Below, piece after piece: positions 34,722-47,100 of a DNA stretch of 64,000 nucleotides. Source of the stretch: Zerene cesonia (lineage: Eukaryota; Arthropoda; Insecta; Lepidoptera; Pieridae); NCBI RefSeq assembly GCF_012273895.1, contig NW_024045138.1, positions 744,001 through 808,000 on the forward strand, read 5' to 3'. Position 1 is the first letter of the stretch. Each line of letters begins with the position of its first letter. Made by a program: the position numbers and the translations under genes. A model generated the notes under the pieces. The model searched no databases and was not told where the DNA came from. It was given only the letters and a program-made list of their open reading frames with translations.

Positions 34722-35755
34722 ATGTCTTCCGACTCGGATTTTTCTGAATCTGAAAATGAAGATTACGAGGTCTGTTGTACGCAAGGATCATGTGGATTCA
34801 TTAAAGGAAATACTTTGCCTTTTGATCCTTCGTCTATAGAAAAAGTAATTCTATCAATATCGGATCAATTCAATTTCCGAGTTATTTTAAACGATGGAAG
34901 AGCAAGAAGTGCTGTTATGATTACGACAGGTTTAACTTTGGCGGGCGCTCTGATCGGGAGACATTATGGCGGGAAAGTTGGTGCAGCAGTCGGCGGAGCG
35001 GTTGGTGGCGTTTGTGGCTTAGGCGTTGTTGGTAAGATAACTTATTAATCTCGACTATTATTGGGATTTATTTTTTGGATACTTGGCATATATAAAAATG
35101 ACCCTCTTGAACATTGTCACAGTGTACCACGTGTGCAATGCAGTGGATCTCTCATGAGAGTGCCCCCAATTTTATTTTCTAAAATTATAAGCCTTCCGTA
35201 TCTGAATTTATCATTTCTACTAATACTATTTTAAATGCTAAAGTACTGAATGACGCCGAAACAACTGAACCGATTTGGATAAAATTTCGTACAAAGATAG
35301 GTTGTATCCTAAGAAAGCAGTAAACTCCATGATAGTTTCATCATGGAAATCCTACTGTAACAGCACTTTGCGTAATTAATCCGGTGTAAAGTTAATTGAA
35401 ATTGTATAAGGGAATTATTACTCTAACGATATTATATATAAGAATAAACACAAATATAACATTGTAATTCTTTTTAAATTTGGGTGGAAGTTTCATACTT
35501 CATTAACATTTCAACTAAAACATTTTTCCAGCGGTCACAATGCGAGAAATTTGGCAGGAAATTAAAGGAAAACTATCAGAGCTTTTCGAAATTGTATACG
35601 ATTACCTAGCTGGCCTGGGTTTAGACGACTACAGAAAGGCGGCCAAATTCCTCACTCAGCAGTCGGGGGGCACTGCTCAACTGGGAATGGTGATTTTGCA
35701 AGTCGCATCTGACTTACTTGGAAAGAAAATTGTGTCTAGTTTAACTGCTATGTAA
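34722..35755 (+). CDS. C19orf12-family protein, copy 2
   Basis: Two exons, 34722-35031 and 35532-35755, joined in phase 1; 177 residues. An acidic N-terminal extension (SDSDFSESENEDYE) is absent from copy 1. It is followed by a variable region, the glycine-zipper hairpin (GLTLAGALIGRHYGGKVGAA, then VGGAVGGVCG) and the C-terminal helices beginning MREIWQEIKGKLSELF and containing LGLDDYRKAAKFL. The last intron has the same position and phase as in copy 1, which supports duplication from one ancestor. Copy 1's first intron has no counterpart here, so its first two exons correspond to one exon of copy 2. The AATAAA at 36116-36121 fits the 3' end. Likely a membrane-associated mitochondrial/ER protein by homology. 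Confidence 0.84.
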
Positions 35756-36115
35756 TTGAGTTTTAGATTAATTATTTGTAGCTAGATGATTTTAAAATGT
35801 TATTAGAATTAAGACATGAACATAAATCGACATAATAATAATTGTAATTGTGATAAAGAGATAATGTCTGTGATATGTGTGACTTAAATTATATAATATG
35901 TAGATTGATGAATTTTAACAATTTTAATATGACACTGAACAGACATTTATATGAACAAAATATTAGGATAAGAATTGTATCTTCCATTATTTATTGTTTC
36001 TTTATGCTTCTCTTCTTATTTGATAATCTTTTCTTTCTATTTATGGTTTTTCAGTTTCTTTTGTATTCTATCCTATTTTAATTTAATGTGGAATGAAATT
36101 GTAACAATTGAAAGA

Positions 36116-36121
36116 AATAAA
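36116..36121 (+). terminator. candidate poly(A) signal of C19orf12-like copy 2
   Basis: AATAAA 360 bases after the stop, followed by T-rich sequence. The converging SNAPC5-like gene ends at 36587. Confidence 0.4.
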
Positions 36122-36586
36122 TTTGCTTCTCAACATAGCTTTTTATTAATAACTATTATTATACAAGCAATTTGGAAGTCATGTTTCACCAACTTATGTA
36201 AAGGCTTACCCGCTTACAGTCTTATTCATAAAAAGTTATAGCATATTTAAAGACCATGACTTATGTATATACTTTTTATACTAGAAACGTGAAAAAGTGT
36301 TTTTGATAAAAGACCTGACTTATATCACAGATAACATATAATAAACATACTACCTAATACTTATACTGTAACTGTGAGATGATGTAATTGTATAAATAGT
36401 CATATATGTAAAAAAATGAAATAATACTACTTTCTATAACTTCAACTTTCCCTTACTCCTACATTAGAAACAAATTTTTCTATTCTTTAACAGTAGGTAT
36501 GCTCTGTGGCACAACTCGGGAAACACAATGCTTCAAATCCTTATATTCTCTTTCAATGTTCCACAATCTTGTTACTTTTCCTCACT

Positions 36587-37401
36587 TCACATATTTTGTC
36601 CATTCATTAACATGTTCATATCAATAATGACATCATCATCATCATCTTCATCTTCTTCCATGATAAAATCATCATTAATTTTATCTGAAAATTTCATACA
36701 CATTTTAGAAAAATGCAACCTTAAGTCAGTGAATCTAGTTAAAATGGCAGTAGGAGGTAGTTGGATGATTTAATAAGACATTTACTTAGTCAGTGAATTT
36801 CATCATGTGGTGGTTGGTATTTATAATAATTTCACTCTCAAATTTTAGTTCAACACAAACAACTGTTGTGAATAATAGATTTTTATAAGTTTAATTTTAT
36901 ACTTTAGTAACTCACCAAACACAGAATTAGTGACTGTTAAATTCAATGACTCTTCATTGCAGGCTACATTATTTGCAAATTCAGCGTCTTCCTCAAAAAC
37001 TAATGTTTCACCACTGTTGATGCCTTTCGTGTTTTGCATTAAATTCACCACTGATGTAGATGGTTCTGCCTCTACATTAGAAGACTTAGGTTGTAGACCT
37101 TGGGCCTGCATTTTCAAGCTTTCTAAATGTAGTCTTTCTATCTAAAATTCATAAATACATATTTTAAATCTGTTAATAATTAATAACAACAAATATAACT
37201 TTCAATACAAAAAAACATTCATAAAATTCGCTTTCAAATGTGATAACCATTGTTTATATTGAATTGTAGTGTAGGTACCTGTAGACTGTTTCGCTCCTTT
37301 TTAATAATATTTAACGTTTTTATGAGCCACTTCTCTTCGGCTAATAACTGTGTTTCTTCAGCAATGTGTTTTTGCAATTTGTGCGCAGTCATACGACTCA
37401 T
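36587..37401 (-). CDS. small coiled-coil/acidic protein resembling SNAPC5 (snRNA-activating complex subunit 5)
   Basis: Three exons: 37401-37279, 37141-36916, 36684-36587; all GT-AG and in phase; 148 residues. The N-terminal 55 residues form a coiled coil (HIAEETQLLAEEKWLIKTL, then KERNSLQIERLHLESLK). The middle is polar and ends in EESLNLTVTNSVFD. The C-terminus is very acidic (MEEDEDDDDDVIIDM) and ends MNGQNM. Human SNAPC5 has the same order: EE-rich leucine coiled coil, a linker ending in an NQTTLEL-type motif, and an acidic tail. That subunit helps SNAPc promote U snRNA transcription by pol II and III. The assignment rests on architecture and short motifs, so it is tentative; an unrelated small coiled-coil protein is the alternative. 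Confidence 0.6.
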
Positions 37402-39489
37402 AATTGAAATGGGTAAGTTGTTACGTTAATCCTTTATAAAACAAAGTGTTTTTATTTGACATCTATTGAACTAATGTTTTTTGTGTATTTGTATATAACA
37501 ATGTTAAAGTATGCTAATAGTGTGTTTACTGTTTACATATCTATATTTATAGGTAAATTAACGTCAATCGGTTTGTGTCAAAATTCTCAAAAGAGAAACG
37601 TCAAGAGTTATGACGACCACATAAGGTGCGTTCACATCTGTAGCTGGTACAGTTATGTACTTTAATCTTATTTCTGGGAACAATATAATATAAAAAATGT
37701 GATTCCATTATTTTTAACCAAGGCGTCTTTCTTTTTCTTTTATTGCATGTAATGAATATATGAGTGTACTAATTTGCGTGGTAAATCATCCCGGCACTGA
37801 AAGCAGCTCGACGAAACACAGCGGAGTTTAGTTTGCAGCGCATATTCTATACTAATGCGCATTCTCCAACTCCTAATATCTAACATATTATCTCTGTTAA
37901 TCCATATAAATAAAAGAAAGTGGTGTTAGTTACACTATTTATAAACCAAGAACGAGTTAAAGATTTGGCTGAAAATTTGTCCAGAGCTTAGAACCGGAGG
38001 AGGGACATAGGATATAAAAATCATTTTTGTCTCGGAAATCCCACGGGAAACGGGAACATGCGAGGAAAGCTCCGGGTCTATCTTTCCTGCGACTACGCGA
38101 GCAATGCCGCGGGCGGAAAGCTAGTTTTTCATAAAAGTTGATTCTATGATATAGGGCCGAAGGTATCACAGCCAAATAAAGGTACTATCGCATACATAAA
38201 TCAATGACTCTCTGAGGTTACACTCAAATCATCAGATTAGCGAAATTTTTATTTTTTGATTTTTAATACACGCTTGATTCATATTTTTTATAATTTTTAC
38301 CCGTTCTTCATTGCCATCAAATTACCATCTAAACTGTAAGGTTAATGTATATTTTATTTCCATATCTGTTTTTTTTTTAACTTTCTCTACCGCTACAATT
38401 GAAAACATTATAAATTTTTTTCTTGCTATAGTCCAATCTGCGAGTTCCAATAGGTTTCGCAGACGCTCGAGTAAATACACATTTAGCATCTTGGCCTCCC
38501 CTACACGTTCTACATGTTAAGGAGGTATTTATTTGAATTTCACAGTCATTAAGTTCTAGTTCCAGAGACTAAGTCAGTCTAACACTTAACAAAGAGAGAT
38601 ATAATTAAAATAAAAACCAGCATTTTAACAAAGAATTTAATAAATTTTCATCTTAAGTATACACAATAGGTATCCAGTAATGCTATGTACAAATGGGTCA
38701 TACAAACAAAACATTTACAAAACAAATCATTCTTTTACCAATAAATGGCACCAACGTTACCATACGCAAATAATAGTGTTGCATTGCTAATTAAATATAA
38801 TATCGCGTTATCCGTTCGGAATTAATAGAAATTAACTATTAAGGCTTATTAAAATACAACAATCTTTGAACTAAACGTCGCCTACGGACAAAACTATTTC
38901 GAGTCAACACTAACTTATAAGATTTAAACATAAAAATAACAATATTTTTAGAAATACGGTAACACCTATAGAAAATAGCGGTTATAAAGAAATCCATTAT
39001 TTGCGCCGCTTGCCTTTCAACCGTGAACTATAAATATTGATGAGGTTTAAACATTTATCATCAAGTACGATTTCATGGACCTAACTTTACACATACGTTA
39101 ATGTGAATTATGAACTAGATTAAATTAATTAAGTATTTAAATACTAACGCATTAGTTCGCGACGACTCGCGTATAAATAATGATAACAATCTCCAAAATT
39201 AATTAAATATTAGTCTTTATATGATACAAACTTGTAAATTCTAGAGCCCTCAAAACCTACTCTCATACATTACCGTGTATTCAGTCTTTCCAGAACCATT
39301 CATATCTAAATCATATCATACAATATTAAAAATAAATACTTTTTTTTACATTCAATTTTTTATATCGGCGCAAGCAACTTTACAGCGATAATCACAAGTG
39401 AATTTTATGAAGTTGTCTATGACACCAAGCTTTTTGTTAAGTGTTGGCGGATCGCTTGTCACTATTAAATCGATACAAGGCGAAAATAA

Positions 39490-39641
39490 TCTATAATAAT
39501 ATTATAAAGCTGACAGTTTGTTTGAACGCACTAATCTCATGACCTGCTGGTCCGATTTGAAAAATTTGTTCAGTGTTAGATAGCCAATTTATTGAGGAAG
39601 GCTATATATGTACCACGGGCGAAGCCGGGGCGGACCGCTAG
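39490..39641 (+). mobile_element. Helitron-like short repeat, family B
   Basis: A-TCTATAATAATATTATAAAG start, GGGCGGACCGCTAG-T end, 152 bp. Confidence 0.7.
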
Positions 39642-40165
39642 TCATTAATATACTTATACTTTGTACTGACGAATGTAGTTGTAATCGAATTTGAAATGAG
39701 AAAAATAACGTCTGACCAATTTTCTCCTAATATAATTATATTTATTATTCCCATGTTAAAAATTAGCATCGAAAACCTTATCCAACAGATAATAAATTTC
39801 CATAAACAACTATAACTATAATTATAATTATCATAATCACAACTGCCTTAACCGAATGTAACTTGAAAGCAATTTGGCTCAATGAGGAAGACGCCTTGTG
39901 TTAACTATTTATTCATGTTAATATGTGACAGTTGGTATTTTCTTATACCAATTTGTACTAATTTATTATAGATTTTCAACGACAACTCCCTCTTAACAAT
40001 GAATTAACGAGGAATTTAATATGATACGTATTTGAATGCTTTTAAAATACTTAAATGTACAGAGTATTTAGCAACTAGCATTAATGCGATGGAAAAAAAA
40101 TATGTTTATCTATTTTATACAACTTTCTTTTATAAATACTTATTGAAATAACGGGTCTCCATCTA

Positions 40166-41140
40166 TAAGGGTGCATAAGGGTGTATGCAAACATATTATA
40201 AGCAGGTAATTTCTTACAAATTTGGAAGTTTATTTTAAATGAATTATTAAGTGGAGATTTCCTATTTTACATGTACATGATTGTTATTAATGGAAGTAGA
40301 TATGAGTTAGAACTTTGTTGAGGGCAAAAATTTATAAAATAACGGTCTGCACACACAAGACGGTCTCTATGGAGTGTAGTAGAAGATTAAAATGGTGTAA
40401 ACTAATTGTTTGTTATTTAGAAATAAAGCCGTGTACACACTATCTGGTAATCTCAAGGATCTATACAAAAGTTATAACTGCTTGGGACACGTGTCTTTTA
40501 CGTATAAGAGCGCGTTATAAAACACGTTTACTCTCATAGATGTTGTGACACACAAGTCATAAGGGGGTGTATGCACGACAAATAGTTTTCAAATATAATA
40601 CACGGGACTACACTTAAGGCGAAGCGTAATTTTATCCATATAGGTTGTACCCAATAAAGGCGCTTTCATAAACACAGTTTCCGTTCAAAGCATTATAATA
40701 TGTAACAGAGGTGTAGACACAATGTGTGTGCGGTGTGCACACAACATAAGGACGCGTACACACATGATATTCGCAACTTAAGCGTTACATATTCCAAGGT
40801 GCATACTGTAGACACACTGATATTCACGTTCATTCGACTCATAAGATTTATAAGGACGCGTACACACAAAGTTTGCGGTTTAAGCGTTAAATGTTAAAGA
40901 TAATTTACACACGCGCGTGTTCTTTTGACATTAGGGCGCTTACACACGACGCTCGCAGCTCAAGCAAAGCTCTATATATTCCAAGGGGGGTGTACACACG
41001 CGCGTGTGCTTTTTACATCAGGTTTCATCAACACACAACCCACTAGGCCCGACCGTTCTTTATTCCAAAGGGCGTGTGCACTCAACGTAAGGGCGCGCGC
41101 ACACTAGCGACCCGTGGCGTAAGGGCGGCCGCGCACGCGC
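40166..41140 (-). repeat. field of a degenerate recurring motif directly downstream of the Usp8 stop
   Basis: Plus-strand consensus near AAGGRCGCGTACACAC. Clear members are near 40166, 40558, 40703, 40745, 40795, 40848, 40932, 40978, 41066, 41088 and 41118, spaced irregularly by 20-150 bases. On the Usp8 sense strand they read GTGTGTACGCGYCCTTAT. GC content rises toward the stop codon. Not a simple tandem array; origin unknown. Confidence 0.55.
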
Positions 41141-41142
41141 GA

Positions 41143-44100
41143 TCACGTGCGATCGCACGACGTGTAAAACAGGATGTAGGCGGCGCTCGACTTCACCTCG
41201 CTCGGCGATATCTCAGTGACCAAGTGGTCGTCGTACTTGTACCATCTGGAATGTGGAAATCAATTATTATTAACTACATATTTAACTAATCATTGGATCA
41301 TAATTGCTTATTTAAATCTAAATGTAGTGCACGTTCGGCGGTCCCGAGTTATTTTCGCCGTAGGGACAGTTTTTGTTTTTCCACTTGCGTCACTAATTCC
41401 AGTGTGAGAGAGTGATGGCGATAGACGACCTTATACAGTCCTGTAATTTTTCCACGCTGAAATTAGTACTGTATAAAGACGTCATTGTAAACCCCTCGTT
41501 TCATGACCAACAGCAATAACATAATAACTTTGTTATATTCAAAAAACTAGCTGTGACGCGCGGCGCCACTCGCGTGGTACCCGCCTTACAAGTAGCTAAT
41601 GTGCTAATCCAGACTCTCCATAACAAATTTCATACACATACGTTTCCTTTTCTTCACCCTTCCCATTCATCCCTTCTTTCCATTTGTTAATTCATTCCTT
41701 TTCCATTCAAAAGCGGGCAGATATTCATGGGCGATGATCGCTTACCATCGGGCGAATCACCACGACAGTTGCCAAGTATGATATAAAAAAAAAACTACGC
41801 TAAATCCTTTTCGCGGGAACGAGATAACAAACCATCCGTCCATCCATCCATCCACACTTGGAAAAGCAGCTGGATAACTCACTTGCCATACACGCTGCTC
41901 TTGCAATAGGCGGTGTAGTGCCCCCCCTCCATGGAGCCGTAGTGGTTGGAGACGGCGTACAGGTCGTACCCGTTGGCGGGACAGTTGAGCGCCAGCTGCC
42001 CCATGTCCAGCCCCTCCAGCGGGAAATCGATGTACGTCTGCCGTTTCCTGTACGCGTTGCACATGTAGTCCTTGGCGTCCAGGTAGAACCGCTTAAAGTG
42101 TATCACCAGGACCGGCGGCAGGCGGGATATGTCGAGCTTCTTGACGGCGTCGCGTTTCTCCTTGCACGTGGGGCAGTTCCAGCCGGGTATCGTCTCGCCG
42201 TTCAGGTACAGCTTGAGGCAGTCCTGCGGGAGGCCATTCTGATTCATATTATGATAATGATTTTGTACAATTGCAGAGAGCCGCAATACTGAATACGTGC
42301 AGTATAGTTAAATGATTCCTTCGAATTTTAGAAAGAAAATTAAACACCACATTTCTTTGGTTAGCGCCCATTAATGAATGCCTTTACCAGAATTTATGCT
42401 GAGATGTATGTAATAATAAAAAAAAAAAGTTTTATTTGCCGTCACAACTTATTAATCTAGTATTAACGTTGTGAAGGACTAGTCTCAAATAGGCCGTTAA
42501 AAGACTTGTAGTACAGATCACTAGTCCCCCCTGCGGTTAGCGCTACTATTAGGTGAAGATACAGAGCACAAATAAAAATATACATTATATAAAAAACTAG
42601 CGTTTACCCGCGGCTTTAACCGCATTAAATTCAGAGCAGTTTATTTTGTATATTAAATTTATATTGTGTGTGTTTGTTGCACTTTCACGCAAAATCTACT
42701 GAACCGATTGCAATGAAATTTGGTCAGTAGATAGCTGAACAACTGGAATAATATATAGGCAACTTTTTACGGGATACGGATTCACGCGGGTGAAACCGCG
42801 GGGCGCAGCTAGTATATACGTAAATCTTCCAAAACTAGCATCGTATAACGTAGTAACACATAGGATGTGACGTGTGTTATGATGCGTTGCTTGTCACGTT
42901 ACGGCGTGTCTGTATCTGTGTTGCATGTCATGGCGTGGCGTGGTATGGTGTGGTATGGTGTGGCATGGCATGGCGTGGCGTGGTATGGTGTGGTATGGTG
43001 TGGCATGGCGTGGCACGTCACGTAGCGGCGGCTCACCGCGAGCGTGCAGCGCGCGGCGTGCGGCGGCAGCTCGAGCGAGAGGTTGGAGAAGGAGTCGTAG
43101 GTGGCGGAGCTGGCGGCGCACACGGTGCAGCGCACGGTGGAGCGGATCTGCCCGTAGAACAGCCGCAGCACCAGGCTCTCGCGCGACCGCGTGTACTCGT
43201 GCCACGCGCGCTCCGACGCGCCCAGGCTCTCCTGCCCAACCCGACACGTTAGCCTTATACGGAGTGTCTAATACATGAACCTCGATAGGTGACTTATATT
43301 CAACAGAAAAAATAATAATCTATATGAATATAATAAAGCTGAAGAGTCCATTTATTTGTTTGAACGCGCTAATCTCAGGAAATATCGGTCCGCTTTGAAA
43401 TCTTTAAATTTTAGATAGCCCATTTATTGAGGAAGGCTTTAAGCTATGTAAGTCTCCAGGGTGAAGACTTGGCGGACGGCTAGTTACATATATACATAAA
43501 TGTAATATAGTATGTAGTTGGTGTAGGTATAAAATCTTATCAAAAAAGATTATTCAAAATCGCGTACGTCATCATCATCATCATCAGCCCATATATGTTC
43601 CCACTGCTGGGACACAGGCCTCCTATGAGGGTACAGGCCATAATCCACCACGCTGGCCAACTGCGGGTTGGCAGATGTCACATGTCGTCGAACTTTTGAT
43701 TCTCGGACATGCCGGTTTCCTCACGATGTTTTCCTTCACCGTTTTAAGCAGTGGTGATGTTATTCACATGTGCAGATAAATTGAAAAATCAATTTATTTC
43801 CTGCACGCTCCGCTCGGTCTCGAACCCCGACTTATCGACTTTGAAGTCCGAGGTTCTCACCACTGAGCCACCACTGCTTACAGAATCGCATGCGTAATTT
43901 TTTTATATTAAATCGTCTCGCAAGCCGGCTGCGGCGCTGATGCCTCACCTTAAGCGGCGGCTTGATGCTGAACTGCAGGTCGAGGTGCAGCCAGTCCATG
44001 AGTATGGTGAGGAACTCGTGCGAGTCCTGCTGCTCGCTGCCGCGGAACGTGCGCTGGTGCTTGCCCACCTCGTTCTGCCGGCACGCGTGTGTACAAATAT

Positions 44101-47100
44101 AAATCGGTATTCGTAGATGTGCGCGGGAAATGTGAAAAAAATAGAAAAAAAATAACAAAAATTCGAAGAGGGAACACTTTTCAGATGCGTGTAGAACGAT
44201 TTGTCAAAGAAACTACAAAACAACAAAGAAATTAAATCGAAAATCAACGCCTCGCACACGCAAAATTGTTTTCACTTCAATTTAACAACATAAATACTAA
44301 TCATTTAATGCGATAAAAACTCCCCAACAAAAAAAATGCATTTAAATGCTACTAAACTGGAAAAAAAAAGAAATACACCAAAGCTAGAAAGGAAACATGT
44401 ATTCATTCATAAGTGTTTTTCACGTAAACTCACGCGCAGGTCCTTGGTAGCGATGAACCGGTACTGGCCCGACCAGAGCGCGCGCACGACGGCCGCCAGC
44501 TCCTCCGCGATGGCGCCGCGCGTGCTGTGCGACCTGCCGCAACGCACCGTACAAAAACACCCACATTTTTTGCCATTTTTTGGGATTCATTTCGCCAAAA
44601 CGAATTTATTATGTTTTAAACTACATTATTATATAAAACTAGCTGCACCCGGCAAACGCTGTTCTGCCTTACTCTGATCATTTAGAGGTATGAAAAATAG
44701 ATGTTAGCCGATTCTCAAACATACCCGATATGCACACAAAATTTCATTAGAATCGGTCAAGCCGTTTCGGAGGAGTATGGCAACGAAAACTGTGACACGA
44801 GAATTTTATATATTAGAAGATACAAGCATGAGTCTATGATATCTAATCATATGTCTCTTTCCTACGAAAGAACGGCTATTTTATTTGTCCATTTCCAATT
44901 GGAGAATGTAAAATGTTATGATTTATGTTTAATCCGCAGTTCAAACAGGTGGCTTTTAGTAGTGCATCGAGCGAATTGTTTTCTACACAACTGTACTATA
45001 GTGAACCTTATGACTTTGGAATAAGGATTTCAATCAAACACAGCTTTCAGCTTTTTATTCTTCGATCAGACTGCTCACCAGATGTCTTCTACACCGCTAC
45101 AGAAATATCCTTCATTATTCATTCATTCATTCATTCATCTACAACCGCAGCACTCACCTATTGACGTGCTCCAAGTACTGTCCATTGCAGAAGTACGTGA
45201 CTAGTATCGCCGTGTTGTTCAAGCACTGTATGATCGAGTTCATATAGCACGTGTTGCCGAGGTTCTTGAGGCCTGTTAGACCACGACCCTGCAATGTAAC
45301 CAATGTTACTATACCGTATCGGTCGTTATAAATAAAACAAATGTATATTAATATGTATGTATTTCTGTGTATCTGTAGCTGTGTAGCATTGTATTTTCTG
45401 TAATGGTTTGTGGATAATTTGAATGTAGTTGCTAATTAATTTCAAGGTGTCCCCTTCGAAATTTAAAAACATTAAATAGACAAGGTGTTATTAACGTGTG
45501 TTTTTAAGAGTCTTTATATGTTAATTGTTTGGTTGAATGATTTAAAATTGATCATTCACAGTGAAAGGTCTAGACTGTTATATTATATAGTTTCATGTTT
45601 GATAAAATAATCGTCTATGTAATGTCATCTATAATAATGTCGTCTATAATATATACCTTTAAGGCTAACAAATTGTTAGAATATAATAATAAAAACAATG
45701 GACATACAATATTATTCCTATAATCATTGGCTTGTGAGTATAAAAGTATAATCTATATACCTACAGTGCGGTGGTACAATTAAGGTTGGCCGACTTATCA
45801 ATTCTCATTACAACAGCAGCACATTTATATACGAAATATAGTCGAGACAAAAATTAATATTTCCAAGTATTTACGTACACTCAAATAGCCAAGTTGAAAA
45901 ACACGCTGCTCTGACTTAACATATCGAGTGTACACGTACAGTCGCCGCGTAAAGCCGTCTCTAATAAAACCTTATATGATTACACGTACTTCCACTCGAC
46001 CTTAACCTTTGCAGTGTAAACTGATTTACATCCACCGCCTACTGACCTGCAGTACTGTATGTATCGCATTATAAACGACTAGGTCCTACCCGCGGCTTCG
46101 CTCTTTCTGTTCCATCGAGAATAACATCTTAAAGTTTTTTTAACAAGATATTGTTGGATGGTCATGCGTTACTAATTAGTAAAATCTCTGGATCACTTTC
46201 AATGATTTTTTTTACTGAAGTAACAGTGGTAATAAATCAATAAATTTGCCCTTAATGCATATTATAAACATTTTAACGAAGCTCTAACTAGACACCTTGT
46301 GTAGTAAATTACAAGGGGACAATGGCTGTCAGAGTGTTGGATGATATTTTATCCTCAGACCCCAACTACTGTAGATATTACGAACGTTTGTTAGGTCAAA
46401 TTTCAAATGGTTCTAATGTCTTTTCAAAACCAAATTCAAACAGTTATTCGTTAAAACAAGTATATTACAATGTTTGAATCGTCAAATTACACTACAACAA
46501 ACGTACAATAGTGTTTCGAGTGATTTTAATTTATTTAGCACATTTATTTTTCGTGATAAAATCAAATAAATTACTTACACGTTTGAAGAGCCATATGATG
46601 CTATGCGAATGCTTTAGCCTGACCTTCACTTTGTACACCATGCTAAGTGGGTCCAACCGCATGCATGGCTGTATGGTTCGCAAGATTTATCAATATCAAT
46701 TATTATAATATTAATTTCAATTTAACAGCACGACTGTACTTTAGCAATTCGTTGTTTTCAATTAACATTATTGAATAAGAGATAATTTACAATTGGATAC
46801 AATGGGACGGGGGATAATTCGAAAAGTGTGTTTCGTTGTACTTGAAAAGTCGTAATATGAATAATCTAAATTAGTATACAGAGAAAAAAAAATGATTTGT
46901 CCAGTAAATCAAATTTTAATGTCATTTCAAATATGGAAAGCTATATCATCATTATCCACGTGTAACGTGGGTTGTTACCTTTTATTATATCATAATTTAT
47001 TTATATCAAATAATAAACCATCAAATTTCGAAATTACCCCCACGTTTGTAATACCCCAATGTACCAATATCCATTTTTGTTCAACAATTAAGTATTTCAT

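Larger units (their letters stand above)
37402..41142. other. 3.7 kb without a gene: SNAPC5-like promoter side, repeats, Usp8 3' flank
   Basis: Holds a family B Helitron-like copy (39490-39641) and, from about 40166, a field of a recurring GTGTAC/AAGGGCG motif (separate entry). Open frames at 37456-37665 and 38311-38520 match nothing. The left part is the 5' flank of the SNAPC5-like gene; the right part should be the Usp8 3' UTR. Confidence 0.5.

Noticed and set aside
38311..38520. Overlapping frames on both strands near 38311-38520
   Set aside because: Minus-strand reading has a helical stretch (NVYLLERLRNLLELADW) but no start, splice sites or family match; likely chance or old transposon.
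41858..42292. 144-codon plus-strand frame
   Set aside because: Antisense of the Usp8 catalytic exon, which has the conserved USP motifs on the minus strand.
42872..43278. GC-rich open frames of 90-126 codons on both strands
   Set aside because: The true coding frame is the minus-strand Usp8 exon 43231-43037; the others are shadows plus a microsatellite.
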